Positions 25,581 through 40,500 of a stretch of DNA of 64,000 bases are shown one piece after another. The translations under genes were made by a program, and so were the position numbers. Every line of letters begins with the position of its first letter. The first letter of the stretch is position 1. The notes under the pieces were generated by a model, which did no database searches, was not told the origin of the DNA, and saw only the letters and a list, made by a program, of their open reading frames with translations. Source of the DNA: Congeria kusceri (Eukaryota > Mollusca > Bivalvia > Myida > Dreissenidae); assembly GCA_027627225.1 (NCBI GenBank), contig CM051028.1:19468701-19532700 (forward strand), given 5' to 3'.

Positions 25581-28488
25581 GTAAGTACCAGTCCTGGTTG
25601 TCAATGGACAGGCCCATCACCGACTGACCTCCCTAGGACAAATCACTAATACTGACGGACCTGTGACTGTGCTCGGGAAGACTGGCTTGTTGTTGGGTAT
25701 GTGTTGGTAATCTATGTTACAGTAAGCTAGATCTGGTTTTATAATTTAATTTTAACATTGTAGACACTCCGGATCTGCTTTTATCTCTTAACATTGTAGA
25801 TACTCCAGCGTTAATATAAAAAAGGCCTTTTAAACAAAGATTCTTTTATTATAATCTAACAAACTGTGGATTGAATGCGCAGAGTCTAAGTCTTCGAAAG
25901 GGGTATGACTTAATGGAAGAAAGATTGATTGGCCTCCAACAGTGCGCTGGGACATTTGTACTGATTGAATATTTTGGTCCTGGGCTAGAGGCAATTGTAC
26001 TGATTGACTGTGTTTGGTAGGATGGTAATTTGTATGGAATTACCTAATATAATATGTTAGGGCAACTGCTTACTCATCAAGCCAATGAATACTGATTGAA
26101 CTACAATAGTGCTATGAGAGATTGGTAAATTGATCGATGTCCAAATAGTAAAACATATTTAGATATAACTGTATTATTTTATTATTCACCTTTTTCTGGT
26201 TCCACAACTAGTTTATTTACACAGAAACAAAAGAAGTTGATGACGTAACATTGTCGATGAATACGTATGCGGCATCATCATAGTGTAATTCTAAGTAATT
26301 AAAAGTTATTGTCATAGCTTAAATATAACACGGCAAACACACCCTTCGATTATTGTATTAAATGCATTGTAATGGTTCAAAATAACTTTCTAAACGGAAA
26401 TACCGTGCTTGAAGGTTAAATACTTTGTTTGAGGCATTTGGAAAAGGCGACCGAAGTTTGGGTAATTAGTTGTACATATTGGACATAATTTTATTCTACA
26501 TATATTGTTTAAGGTTAACAGTCTGGAATTTTCAATGAAATAGAATGCATACAAATAATTTGGCATAATTATTTCACACTGATGCATTTAATGCTGTTCA
26601 TTGTTTCATATTTATATTTACAACACACAATCAATCTAAAATGTAAAGATACAAATTAATAAATAATTGCATTGTCCCCATTAAGAATTACTTGTAAGAT
26701 TGGGTTATTTTTTTGCCAACATCTATTATAAAACATACAAGATAACAGTGACACTTTGTTATCCTTGCACACCGATTAAATCATTAAAATGTTTATTTCT
26801 TTATTGTCACCTCCACATACAATACCGTTAAGCTTTCCAGAAATATCAACTTGAATCCATTAATTGGGTTATTCTGTCTATCAATCTCCTAGTTATCAAA
26901 TTATTAACTGTTAACCTAAAAGTCCTAACACAAACGTGCACCTGGCCATGCTTGTGACACATTTACCAAGCTTGTGATATATTTACCAAGCTTGTGATAC
27001 ATTTACCAAGCGTGTGATACATTTACCAAACTTGCGATACATTTACCAAGCTTGTGATGCATTTACCATGCTTGTGACACATTTACCAAGCTTGTGATAC
27101 ATTTACCAAGCTTGTGATACATTTACCAAGCTTGAAATAATTTTACCAAGCTTGTGATAATTTACCAAAGGTATGAATGGAAAAGCCTTTTGTTTGCAAT
27201 GCCTGAAATAAGGTTTTGGGTTAACCTAAAATAAACAGTTATAAAAATACCGCCCCATTGAAATGTAAGGCGGAAATTACAATATAATCGGCTTATAATG
27301 CTTTGTTTTTAGTATTTATAGTCTGACTCATGTTCCATGTATTTGCTTTTGGGAGGCGTGAGCTGGTGACAGATGCGTTTGTTAATGAAAGGAAAATAAG
27401 ACGTGGTGGTATAGAATCCTGATCCGGACCAATGAGGACACTATCAATCATGCGCGAATTAAAATGTATGGTTTTACATGCATCTTTTGTCATTCGGGCA
27501 CAGATCAACTGCTTTCTTTCTTAACTAGACAAACATATTCCGTTGCCTTTCAACTGGGAAAATATGTTGTGTAAATTTAAATCAAACTAGATACCAGGAA
27601 GTAAAAATGATGACGTGGTTACAAAAAAACTGATTTCATATCCAAAGTGGATATACACAATAGCGATAAACTTTCTCATGTTAACAAATTTGCCACGTTG
27701 AATACAGCAATTAAATTTAGTTATATCAACATCATTTTAAAGCAATTTTTGACATTGATAGGTTTCTGTTGATTTCAAGGGCACATTTCAATCTCTATTT
27801 AAATATTAAAATTATCATCGTTCTTTCAACGTCATTTTCCATCCATCTCGCAACGTTGCTTCGTTATATATGAGATCATAGAAATTTGAAACGGCGACGT
27901 TTCGCCTTCCTCCTGTTTAAATGATTTTTGATCGGATTCTGGATTTTGTTCGGAACGCAATGTCCATTACTGAAACATACAAATAATTGTTTATTAATTT
28001 GAGTTCTTTCGAATTACAAGGTAAATAAGCAAGAACATTTACATCACTGACATATAATTGTTTGTCACCAACTTCATTTAATGACACACATTGCAGTTTC
28101 ATATTTGCTCTTTTTTATTGCCCACGTAAGATCCAAATGGTGTACAAGACATACATCCTAATTATGTCATTTAATGAATCGTATTGGATCCAGATATAAC
28201 ATATTGGGCGTTACTAAGGTTTCAGAATCCTTGTAAACCCGATTATAAGGATGGCGATATTTCCGTCTGAAGTTTCCTTCTAATCACATTTGCATCCCAT
28301 TTTAAGTCCATTACAACTCCTTTAAGCAAATACTTTCCAAAGGATAATAGACTGTCCGTATGGTGCAACATAGCCGTCATCATAGAAGTATTTCAATGTC
28401 AATAAAAAAAATAAAAAATTGCTATGATAAATGAATGAAAATTACGTATGTGAACGAAAAAAAAATATATTCATAGCATGTGTATTTG

Positions 28489-28538
<50 letters not shown>

Positions 28539-31500
28539 CAAAGCGCAAAACTCCAGTTGCGACAGCAGGAGAGAACTCTTATTAGCAGCCCGAGGTCTTT
28601 TATTTATGGCAAGTGACCAATTGCCAAAAACAATACACGGGACATCACAAAAACACATAACACACACAAAACACACGTGAAAAAACTGGGTCACCGTCTT
28701 GGAACGGTCAATGCAAAGCATTGGGGGTTTAAACCGGTTTATGTGCGCACGAACCTCACACTTGGCCCAGAATTATTCACAAAACATGTAAGTGTAAATA
28801 AAAATTCACCTCATAGCATCGCAATTCAAATTAAACAGCAATACAAAAGAATAGTATTCAATTTAATTACTCGATGGCTAGATGCAAACTAGAGCAGCAG
28901 AATTGCAACTTTCTGAGGCACGAGGAAACGAAACAAAAAACAAGTATCAACTACATGTCCTCGTTTTATAAAAAGCTTTAAAGACATAGCATCATATAGT
29001 TCAATTTTCAGATCATCGTCATGCAATTTCAGGAAGAAGCCGTGATGTTGGGTGTAAAAAGCCAGATTACATAGCTTTGTTGTATATGTTTATTTTAAAC
29101 TGTATAAAACTTAATATATTATTAAAACCTACAGAAAATCTGTGGTTGTATTTCCGTTTGCTAATTGACAATAATTTGTATGTTATCCATAAAAAATGAA
29201 CTTCAATCTGAATCAACAAAACGGGTTGTAATATTAGTTCATGAGAGCGTTAATAATTCATATTCAACACATAGCATTGTAAATACATATAATTCAAATT
29301 AATAATTCATATTCAATACTATGCATCGCACATGCATTGACATGCATGCATATTCCCCGTTGAAAACACGTTTGGCTTTATTCCATGGCGTGGGATAAAG
29401 CTAACGTGCGCAGAATAAAGCCTAGGTCACACTCCTATGATTGCCATTTACAAAATCTTAGTAAAGCGTTGTTAAGTGTGAACACATACGTGTCGGAATC
29501 TTGTAGAATCTTGGATGATAATTATCGGTCGGGAAGCGCCACGACAGTTTTGAACACGAATATACATAGTTCCATAATTATGCACGAGGCATCGTGATGC
29601 TACAATTGCCTGGAAGCGTTGTGAAGCGTGATATTTGTTTGCTACCCGTAAGTTCATCGTGATAAATCATCCTTAATATTACTACAGTCTTAAGAGAAAC
29701 GTTAACAATCGTGTGTAATCGTCTGTTACCGTAGCATATACCTGACGCCAGCGTATTAGAACCGCAGATCGTGACATATCTTGGTGAAACCGTGGTTAAT
29801 CGGCTGCGGAATCCTAAAGTGTCGTTGATATTCGTAGTCTCGTCCTTCAACAACCGTCAGTATACGTAGGAAGATGCAAATGGGACACTGGGCAGCCCGA
29901 CTCATCACGATTAACACGTCCACCATCGATTGTGGGCAATCGTAGCCAAAATCGTGGCAGTGTGACCAAGGCTTAATGACGTCATTTTGTTTATTTTTCT
30001 GACGCCAGTAAGTGCAGAAGTATTGGGATAAATAGAGATCTGGGCCAGTATTGGGTAAAGATATTAGTCTATCTGCCTGAGAAGAAAAAAAAACGAACAA
30101 CGCACCAATGCTTTAATTAACACTAGCATAGAAGTCTCTATATTCCGTATTGACAGAAATAAGTTCTCTCTCATACTAATTTAGTGTAGCTAATATCATG
30201 CAAAAAATAAATTAAGCTGTAATGTAATGATAGGCTGTACTGAAGATCGACCCAGATGAATATTCTAATTTTAAAACCTCAATACAGCTAACGCATATAT
30301 CCGTGCATTGATCATCAATAACAAGAGTTTCTATATATACCTCAGGTTGCAATATCTGTTGTAGCGTCTACCCATTCTGTAGCGGCATTATCGTGTCTGC
30401 GTTTTATTGTTTTGACGTTAATTATCTCGCGGCCTAAAGAGCGAAAGGAAATTGTGCTACCATAAATCAATTACGGGCGACACTGGTGATGGCCACGTAA
30501 ATTCACTGTAGCGATAGAATTCATAAGGCTTCCCACAAAAAACATGTATGCAGACATTCCGTATTGGATGACGACATTCTGTTGCAGCTTTCAGGAGGCA
30601 TTGTTGGAGATGAAAATGAAAATTAGCACGATGCTTAGTTCAAGAGATAAGTCAAACGTAGTTGTTTATATACTAAAACATGGTTGACATAAATCGCTAT
30701 GAAAGAAAATATTAACAACAAAAAAAACCCCGCACATTCCATTGCATGTTCGAAATCCAGGATCAAATCAAGCGGCATGTTAATGTATTTAATCCTATTT
30801 GATGTCAAATTGATGTTTGGTTTCGTACGCCCAGATTCTATAGGCGGACGCCTGAATACATCACTGGCTTTGTATCTCAGATTTACATATGAATCTACAG
30901 TATTTTGTAATCTATTTGAAATCTACAAGATACAATGACTATATGAACGTGTTGAATATAACGTATAATCGTATTATCTCTGAACCAAACACATAATAAT
31001 AAGTGAAGTAACCACCATCATGAAACAATTGAATCGGCAAATCAATAGATAGTTAAGACGCTCCTTCTTTTGAATAAACTATGTTAGACTGGTATTTTAT
31101 TAACTCTGCACATGACGGGTTTCTAAATTTGTATCAGACAGTAGAACCGTAATGCAACGCCTTCATCTAAAAACTAATACACTTAATACACAGTCTGGCA
31201 AATTAATGTATATTTCATAACTTTCTCCCATTTCTTTGAATGGAGGTAGCGAACATGGATATTACAGTGATATTACATTAGCATTTAATGAACTGATTTT
31301 TAATGCTGCGATTGCTGCATTGTCGTCAATAAATTTGTTTATAATGATTCGTTATATTTCTTGGCATCGTTGTGTCTTTATTGTGTACAGTTTGTCATCG
31401 TCATATTAGCTTTGAAATCATCCCTCTGTATTTCAGCTGGCGTCAGAAAAAGAGAAAAAGCCGAAGACAAGAAAAGTTTAGTTATGGGACCAATGCAAAA

Positions 31501-34500
31501 CAAAAAGCAGGAGCAAACTAAATTTGTCGTCCCCCAGATATTTGTTGACTATGGCAGTCGTCGACAATCGTATGCCTCCGACTACTTGCGAAGATGCAGC
31601 GCAGAAAGCATGAGTTCCCGGAGAACGTCTATAGCCTCTAATGAAACCGACCGCAGAGGTTCCGGTAGTAGCCTCAGTAGCCGTCGGACATCTCTCGCAT
31701 CCAACGACCGCCGTGGTTCCGGAAGCAGCTTGAGTAGCAGACGAACGTCGCTACTTTCAGATTGCACGTCAAGGCGAAGCTCCGGTAGCAGTAAAAGCAG
31801 TCGAAAAGGTTCCAACACAAGTTCAGGTCGATATGACGATACAGATGAATTATTAGCGGGTTTGTTAGAAATATTTTCGTTAGCATTACTAGTTTATCCC
31901 TATATATGTGTAATATACATCCACTGAAATTTATTAATGTATATTTCAAAATGCTTTTTCACTTTTTGTTTTACTATAGTCATCGAACGAGTCACGCGTC
32001 TTTCAGATTGCAGGGGCATTTCCATGTGCATATTTATCAATCTATATATCAATCTGTACACCGTTTATGTTTCAAATTGCTTGTTAATATGGTTCAGCTT
32101 GAGGAAAACACATGTAAAACACCATTTTTAATATCCGATCGATATCTTTATAAATAAGCACTATACATTTTGTTAAAGGAATTGTACCTAAACGTGGTAT
32201 TGATCATTGTTGCTGCCAGTTATAAGTTTTTTTATGTTCATACATGTGAATAACTGTAATTGTTTGATAAGAAAACTAGTTTCGAGCATGTAATCTAATA
32301 AAATAATTACGTTCTCATCTCGTGGTTTATAGCTCGCCTATTTGAAGAATAGGTAACTTTCCCTATATGCCCAAGCGTCGGCGTGGGCGTCCGCGTCTGA
32401 ACTTGGTTAAAGTTTTATCCAAAAGTCTTGTAACTTTAAAAATACATTAGTTACTCATTTGAAACTTGGAATATACTTGTATCATCTACTCAAAACTCAG
32501 GTGCAACATTCCCCATAACTTTATTTTGTATTTGACAGAGTTATGCCCCTGTGTGACAAAGATTTGACTGCCTAAAGTTATTATTCACAAGAGTAATAAT
32601 CTCAAACCTACATGAATCTATCCACTTGAATCTTGGAATAAATCTTTGTCATCAACTCCAGCAGCAGGTGCAACAATTCGCACAGCTCTACTTTTTCACT
32701 TAGAAACTTTAAAACTTCATGACGTTTTTAATTGAAACTTGGCATATAACATTGTCATCAACTTCAGCATCCGGTGAAATATTTGCCATAAGCAAGATTT
32801 GTACTTTGACAGACTTTGGCCCCGGTAAATTAAAAAAAAAACTGAAATATTGCCGATTGCGCCGTCCTCTGACAGCTCTTAATTTTTTCCTTCTGGTGGA
32901 TCATAATGGTATGACGTTACAGCCTGTCGATCTATAGGTACTCAAACCTACTTTTATTTAAATCGGCTAAGAAAACGTGAACATGCCAAGTTTGAATAAT
33001 AAAGAAAACAGAGCGTCTCAATTCTATAGCATAATCTCTACCGTTTGCAGGTTTATGTGGATTAATACTCTGGGGATTTCCTAGAAAATTATTTGTTTCG
33101 AATTCTCTTTAATTCAGTCGCAAGCCTGTAGCGAATTCATTTTCTTTCATAAAGCTTCAATTTAGAAAGCCATACTGTACATCTATTCCAGGAAGATTTT
33201 ACATCAAGAAAAAATACTATTATTTACGCGGCGTTTTTTTATGCACGACCACTGGTGCTTTACAGTCACGTAATACACGTGTCTTGCTGTTCATTTACCG
33301 AATATGAAATGGAATTATTTAAAGCAGCTTAATACAAATATTTCTTGTATGCTCTGGTAATTTTGAATTGCATTGATCGTAGACTGTAGTAGAAAGCACA
33401 CGTGCAGCGTATTTATTCGATGAATAATAAAAAAATGGCATGTATTTCCAAATCACGGCAAATCACGAATACGAACTAATATGTAAGAGTTGCAATAACA
33501 AAAATGTTAACCTAACAGAAAACAGGAGTATCAATTTTAAGCTATTTGTGACAAGAAAGGCGATTTTCTAAATTGTTGTACTAGTAGCAAGGCTGTTTTT
33601 CTACCAACTCAAGACATGTGGTCTATATCAAGGAGGTACCTGTTGAAAGATGCCAACAAATATCAGCACAGGGAAGCGGATCTGTTGCCTAGTGGTAACG
33701 CACTAGCTTCACAACCAAGGGGTCCGCAGTTTGGGCCCCCTCTACACCCTAACCTACTAACTCGAATTTCGCATGAGACGTTAACAAATCCTGCACTGTC
33801 CCCCGTAACCCAACTAACAATTTGGGCATTACACACCCTTGTCAATTAAGATGTGCATGCACACTGCATTTTAGACCTCTCCGACTCTGAACCGCTGGAG
33901 ATGGACGAAATGTACACTTTGGAAGAAGAACTCCCGCCAGAAACAAGAAGGTCCAGCCTCGAGGAGGGCGACTCTAAAGAACAAGAGAAGACCAGACGGA
34001 AACCACGCCCATATCGACGCAGTCATTCCCTTGCAGAAATTCGACGCCCCAGTGCTATATTTATTCCGGAAGGTAATTGTAGTTTAACAAATGTATTATC
34101 AGCAACGGCTAAATATTTGGTATGTATAAACATTTTGAACTTACCTGATTTATTGTTATCAGTGTGTCACTTTTCTTTTGAAATTAAACTAGGTCTATAG
34201 TAAAGAAATAAACGTGTAAAACTTAAATATTATGTCTGAGAAAGGACATAATCAGAAGGAGAGACATCCTTATTTACATCCTCGGGTACTTTATTTGAGG
34301 AATTAACATTTAAAGGTCATATGTTTCTGGCAAGAGACCAATTGCCTAACAATGCTGTATACAATACGGAACACACGAACCAAACATAAAACAAACGTTA
34401 TTCAAATTGGGGTCCCAGCTTGGAGCGGTCAATGCAAAGCATTGGTGGTTAAATCATGATCCAATGCTCACCGAACCGCTCGCTTTAATGACAATGCATG

Positions 34501-37500
34501 TAATGTAAATAAGTATAAGCCTCACACCACCGCAGTTGGTAACAGAGAATACGTCATACAATTCAATTGCAATTTAATTACTCAATGGTTGGATGCTTAT
34601 CACAGCACCAGCAACGTTCTGTGGAATGAAGAAATGAAATAAATTGATGACTTCTCTTTCTTAACAAAACTTCAATATATAGTATCATACAATTGATGTC
34701 TCAGATCACTATCATGGCATAACACAGCTTGGTTGTATGGTTGTTATAACAATATATCTTAATTATTTTTGTTTATTGAACTTGAATACTTTGTCTGATT
34801 TTCTTTTATAAAACACAGTCTCATATGAGTTTATTAGCAACGTCATAAATATGTCCTATTTCTTTTCCAGCAAAACAGCCGCAACCGACAGGTATGTTAC
34901 ATTAACATAGTTTTATTTTTTGTATTGTTCTTTTCGATATATTGTATGATAGTCTATAATCCTATATATAGGTATTCCCAATACGCCCATGAATCTTGTT
35001 TCATTATGTATTTGTATTTAAGAATGAGCGCAAAAATCCCAATCTCTAATTATATTTGACAGTTGAGTATCTATATATGTATAACATTTACAACCTACTC
35101 CTGTCATTTTCTTTATCAAACCAACATTGGTTATCGTCACTGTCGTACCAATGTCCTAATCCCTTTTTGTTTTCCGCATACTGTACAACATAACCACACA
35201 CATGTCCATTTATTCATATACAGATACATACACACGCATACGGACGCATGCCCTTGCACGCTGTATCCACATGCATGTACACGTGCACACACACCGTCAT
35301 ACATGCGCACACGGACGGACGAAGCTACACACACACACTCAATAATATATCACACATAAAAATATCTGGCGTCGCCATTTTAGGTCGGTGTCGGCCTGAC
35401 GGACGCAGAGTGACGCTGTCCTCTCTGGTGGTCAGCTCGATGAACGCCTTGGACCACACACCCAACCCAGTGGCCCCACACTATCAGAGAAAGAAACCTA
35501 AATTGGTAAGTTTAAAACGGGGAACATGATGAAAGCCTTGGACGATACAAACCAACCCAGTGGCCCCACCCAACCAGAGAAAGAAATCAAAACTGGTAAA
35601 TATATAAAGGCGGTGTGATCAACGCTATTGACCATCCCCCAATCCCGTGACCCCGCCCAACCAGAGAAAGAAACCTAAACTGATAAATATTAGATGGTGC
35701 GAGGTGAACGCCTTGAACCACCTTCCCGACCCTGTAGCCCATCCCGATTAGAGAAAGAAACCTTAATTGGTAAGTGTAAATGGGGGACGTAACGCAATGA
35801 AAATGCAAACACTCTACAGATGTATAGATTCAAACAGGTGACTGTACGCCAAAGCACGCCAAACACTCTGACAAAAATCATGCAAAACGATACCAGCTAT
35901 AGAAGCCAAAATTGTACGTTGGGGTTTATTATTATGAAAGTAATGAAAATCAACACTTCAAGCAAACAAACGTCAACACTCAATTCATTCGCAATATGCA
36001 AAACCCTACCAGCGATGGATGAAAACGATGAATATGCAAACACAAAATTTTCACATGTGAGCATAATTGATATCGTAAAGTTTAAAGAATATGTTATAGA
36101 GAAATCTGAATATTAGGCTGGACATTGGCAATACCATTTTAGCAAATGAAATTAACATTATAAGTAAGAATTAGTGAGCATGTTTAAAACACAAACTTTC
36201 TTGTAATTTCGAAACATCCTATACCCCTTACTGCGAATGGAAACAAAATAAAATACAATTGGCTAGTTTAAATGGTAAATGAAATTGTACGAAATTAAGA
36301 GAAAGTTAATATTCATTTTTTAACTTGTTATATAATATACAAGTATGCATATTTATTTATAGAATAGCTTTTCTTTTCTTTGTACGCATAACGATAACTT
36401 TATCAATAATGGCATCACATAATCATGTATATTACCGTGTCCCAATTCTCTAATCCAACAAAATATATTTAATTTGAATGCCAGACAATTTTGATTAGAG
36501 AATATTAAACATACAAAATGTGCACATGCGATTTTTTTTTCGCACGTCAAAAACGCTTTTACTTTGATTACCATTTACGTGTATTATTGTCATGCGGTTT
36601 TGCGTTTGAATGGTAAAATGTATTTCCTTCAACTACACATTTAGCTGTTCGTTTCTGACATGAACCCATTCTACGTCTCTTATTTATTACGCCTGCATCC
36701 ATTCTGTATTATTATCGTCCAAGAAGACGATAATTATATTTAACTCAGCGATATTTATCAAAGTCACGTTTTACATGAATGGTGTCTTCGCAGCGACATT
36801 TTCCCCTCAATTTCGCTAACTATTCTAATTTTCCGGCCGCAACCTCCAGGTCCAATCAATAAAGTGTATTACGTTTCGAATTGAGATACCAAGCAAAGTT
36901 GACGGCTCCAAGATATGACGAAAAATGTCATTATCTTTAAAAAGAAAATCATATTTTGGCTTTGTAATAAACAGCCAATCCGCTGTTTTTCTTGTAATGA
37001 GTTTGGCGGTAATGTAGTAATCAGACATTGTATAACAGGCAAATGAAGACCTTGGCAGAAGATGTTGTGTTTTAAAGTACATGACGTCGGTACATGACAA
37101 TTTTAGATTTTTTCCTTTACTTGTTTTGTCTTGAACACACACATCCAATAAGGACGTTGGCATTACTTTTTTGCAAGAAAGCATGAGTAGTTTCAATGGG
37201 CATTTAAAATATACATGATATACAATATACAATAATTTCCGACCGCACATTGGAAAATTCTAATATTAGTATAATATGTTGAGCTGATGGTCTATGTAGA
37301 CGAGTGGCGTATTGCTTTTATCGGATTTTTTTTCTAGTTAAGACGATTAAATGTTATATGTTAAGTGTGCTTGGGAAAAAATGACGTGAGACGAAGAAGC
37401 ATACCATACGAAATACAAAATGAAATCGTATTTTAAAAAAAATCTTCTTAGTATATATTATTATTTTATAATACATATTGTTACTAAAAATAGTAACAAT

Positions 37501-40500
37501 TTGACGTCGATTTCGGGCCGTTACGCGGCTCCGCTGAGCCGATATAATATAATTGGCCGCGGCCGATTTTTCGATAATCGAAGAGAATCCGATCGCGCGA
37601 CGTCACCGACAACGAATGGCGTATTTAGTCAAAATCAAACGGTTAAATACGAAAATGCAAATACAGAATATTAACGGAAGTTTGTAGTTAAATTGATTAA
37701 ATATATAGAGGATCTATATAGCCTATGCATCTTTGAGTTTGAGAAAAAGAATCACTGAACAAACTTGAACAGATCGGAAACTTTTACTGTACCTCAATTT
37801 CAATCCATTGCTTCCAACAATAAAACTCCAACAATAATGTAAGCACTTCAATTCCGTTTTCTTCTATCCATAAGCCTTAATTGTTAACAATCATGATATT
37901 AATTGCATGTGACCCATTCTGACCAGAAACACGATTTACGAAATCGCAAAGACTGGTCAGAACGTTTGATTTCATTCCGATTCAAAGTCTCAAAATATAT
38001 TATTTATCCATTCATCATTCAGACACATTCATCATTCAGAATTCGTCCATGCACGATTTATTAAACTAATTGTAATGTATTTTACTAAAAAATAAAAGCA
38101 AACACGACATAATCGTTGTCACAAAAAAACTGAGAGTCCAGCTAAAACTGGTTTGTTTCGTCATTGTTTTCCTGTTTATAAATTACGTCATTCGTTAGAA
38201 TTGCGTCACGTATTGCGTCACGTATTGCGTAATTAGTTGAATAAAAGTACGGAAAGTTTGTTTAGTGTTTTTGTTAACATTTTGTGTAATAAAGAAAGTA
38301 ACATGATTCTTTTCTTGTGACAGGATACTACGTATTATAAACGATAATATACGGCAGAGCTGGGCCGGGCGTCTATAATCGGCCCTAGCCGTATAACGGC
38401 CCTCGGGCCGTTATATCGGCAGCGGGCCGATTATAGATGCCTGGCCCAGCTCTGCCGTATATTATTGTCTAAATCTTAATATCACAGTTTATAGTTCTAT
38501 ATGCATATCTTATTGTGTCTTGGCATTGCTGCTTGAAATACATCCATTAAACAGTATTTATAATTACTGTATAAATAACAATAAAATTACAATATAGTCT
38601 AATTTGTCCATTTTTGTTTAATAGTGATACTTATTTTAAAAACAATGTTTGAATCTATTGCATGAACTTTTTAACATTACAATAATTCTATAAGCGAATT
38701 TTTATTGATTTGCAAAATAAGAAAACCAACATAAGACGTCTTCGAAAATAGATTGATAACTCATACAGCAGATATATAGGTCATTAAGTATAACGTGTCT
38801 CTAGACGTTTTAATAATGTGATGCTAGTTTGGTTTATACATGTCTAAATATACTAAATATATCGAAGCCTAATACAAGTTTTGTCATAAGGATATTACAT
38901 ATAACATGTTTAAGCTTTTATTAACTACCCCCTGTTTACATAGAAGAGTACGTTGTGATAACAATTATCATCTAAAACTAGCTTTGTGTGAGCATAAATG
39001 ACTAGTTACTAAAGCTGAAAAGATAATTAACATGGTTACTTCTAACCCGACAGAGGCCCCCAGGAATCGGGCTACCGGACACGCCCGTCATGATGGGGGA
39101 TTTAAACCTGGAGGAGATGATGGCCCCAAGGTACGCCGCTCCGCTACAGCCCACGGGCAAACTGAAGGTGCAGCTACAGTTCACTGACAACGCCCTGAAC
39201 GTGATCATTATAGAGGTTAATACAATATATTTACGTTGACATAGGTCTTAGGTCATAGGTAATAGAGAAACAAATATGCAATTAGAATAGGGTAAGTTGT
39301 TTCAATATATACATGCCGATACTTTTACGAAGATAAAAAGTCACATGTTTCGCGTAGGTCAAAAGTAATGAGTAAAAGGAAACAAATCTTTATAGAGGAG
39401 TTTAGTTTTAATGGTGAAATATATTTATTCACGGCCATTTGTTAAACAGAAACAAATGTCATCATTATTATGGTTGGTTGTTATGTAAATATTATATATT
39501 TAGACAATAACATACGGCAGGGCCGGGCAGGACGTCTATATATCGGCCCGCTGCCGCTATAACGGCCCGAGGGCCTTTGGCCCGAGGGCCGTTATTCGGC
39601 TAGGGCCGATTATAGACATCCGGCCCGGCTCTGCCGTATGTTATCGTTTATATTACATATCACGTTTGTTTAAACTATTAAAGGTATTATGCCAGTTCGC
39701 TCATTATTTAATCGTTCTCTTTCCAACATAACCATTTTACTTGTGTCCGTTTTGACGAAACCGTTTTACCTTTAGCAAAGGGAGACAATTTAACACAGAG
39801 GACACGACAAGATGGACGTAAATATTTTTCGTTTGTTAAACACATCGAGTGCTTTGCTAGCTGCCATTGTAGAGTTAAAAATGGTTACTAGCAAGTTCTC
39901 GAACGATCAGCAGGCACGCGCGGAATGCTGTTCATTAATGGATCGTGACTTTAGTGTTTGGAATAGTATTTCGGGTATGTTTACCTTTCTCCGTTTTGGA
40001 TGGTTATGGAATTAGCTTTAACTGTAAAGGTGTTTGTCATAATTTAGAAAATTTACTAAGCAATACAGTGTAGAACAATTTCTGTGCTCAAAATGTTTTA
40101 TTAACAGACTACCGGTATTAGCTTTCTTTAATATAAAATCTAACATACCAGTAACATAACAATAACATCAAATTTAGCAAGAAAGGCAATCATATTAGTC
40201 CAAGTACATGACATGACATATACAATAAATGCTAATATTTCTATTATTCTATCATAAAATATTATTTAAAAGGAACAAACGCTAAAGAACCATTTCTGTG
40301 CTAAAAATTATTTATTAACAGACTATTAGCTTTTTTAAATTTCATTTATTTCATAAGACTATGACATTACATAACAAAGATATACGATTAAAAAAAATTC
40401 AATTATATTTATACAAGTACATGACATCATATGTGACTTCTAATGCCGCTGTCTTATGTGAATTAGGCAGATTTCCTCTCTCTATTATATGCAAGCATCG

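Noticed and set aside
26944..27172. CRISPR-like regular repeats
   Set aside because: Units are directly adjacent with no unique spacers, in an intron of a eukaryotic gene. It is a minisatellite.
31361..31436. ATG at 31361 as a start (MASLCLYCVQFVIVIL)
   Set aside because: It looks like a signal or membrane segment, but the stretch ends in a polypyrimidine-CAG acceptor whose phase matches exon 1. It is read as intron, though an alternative first exon cannot be fully excluded.
33616..33849. 77-codon plus open frame next to exon 3
   Set aside because: Falls on a tRNA-derived SINE fragment; the residues reflect the repeat.
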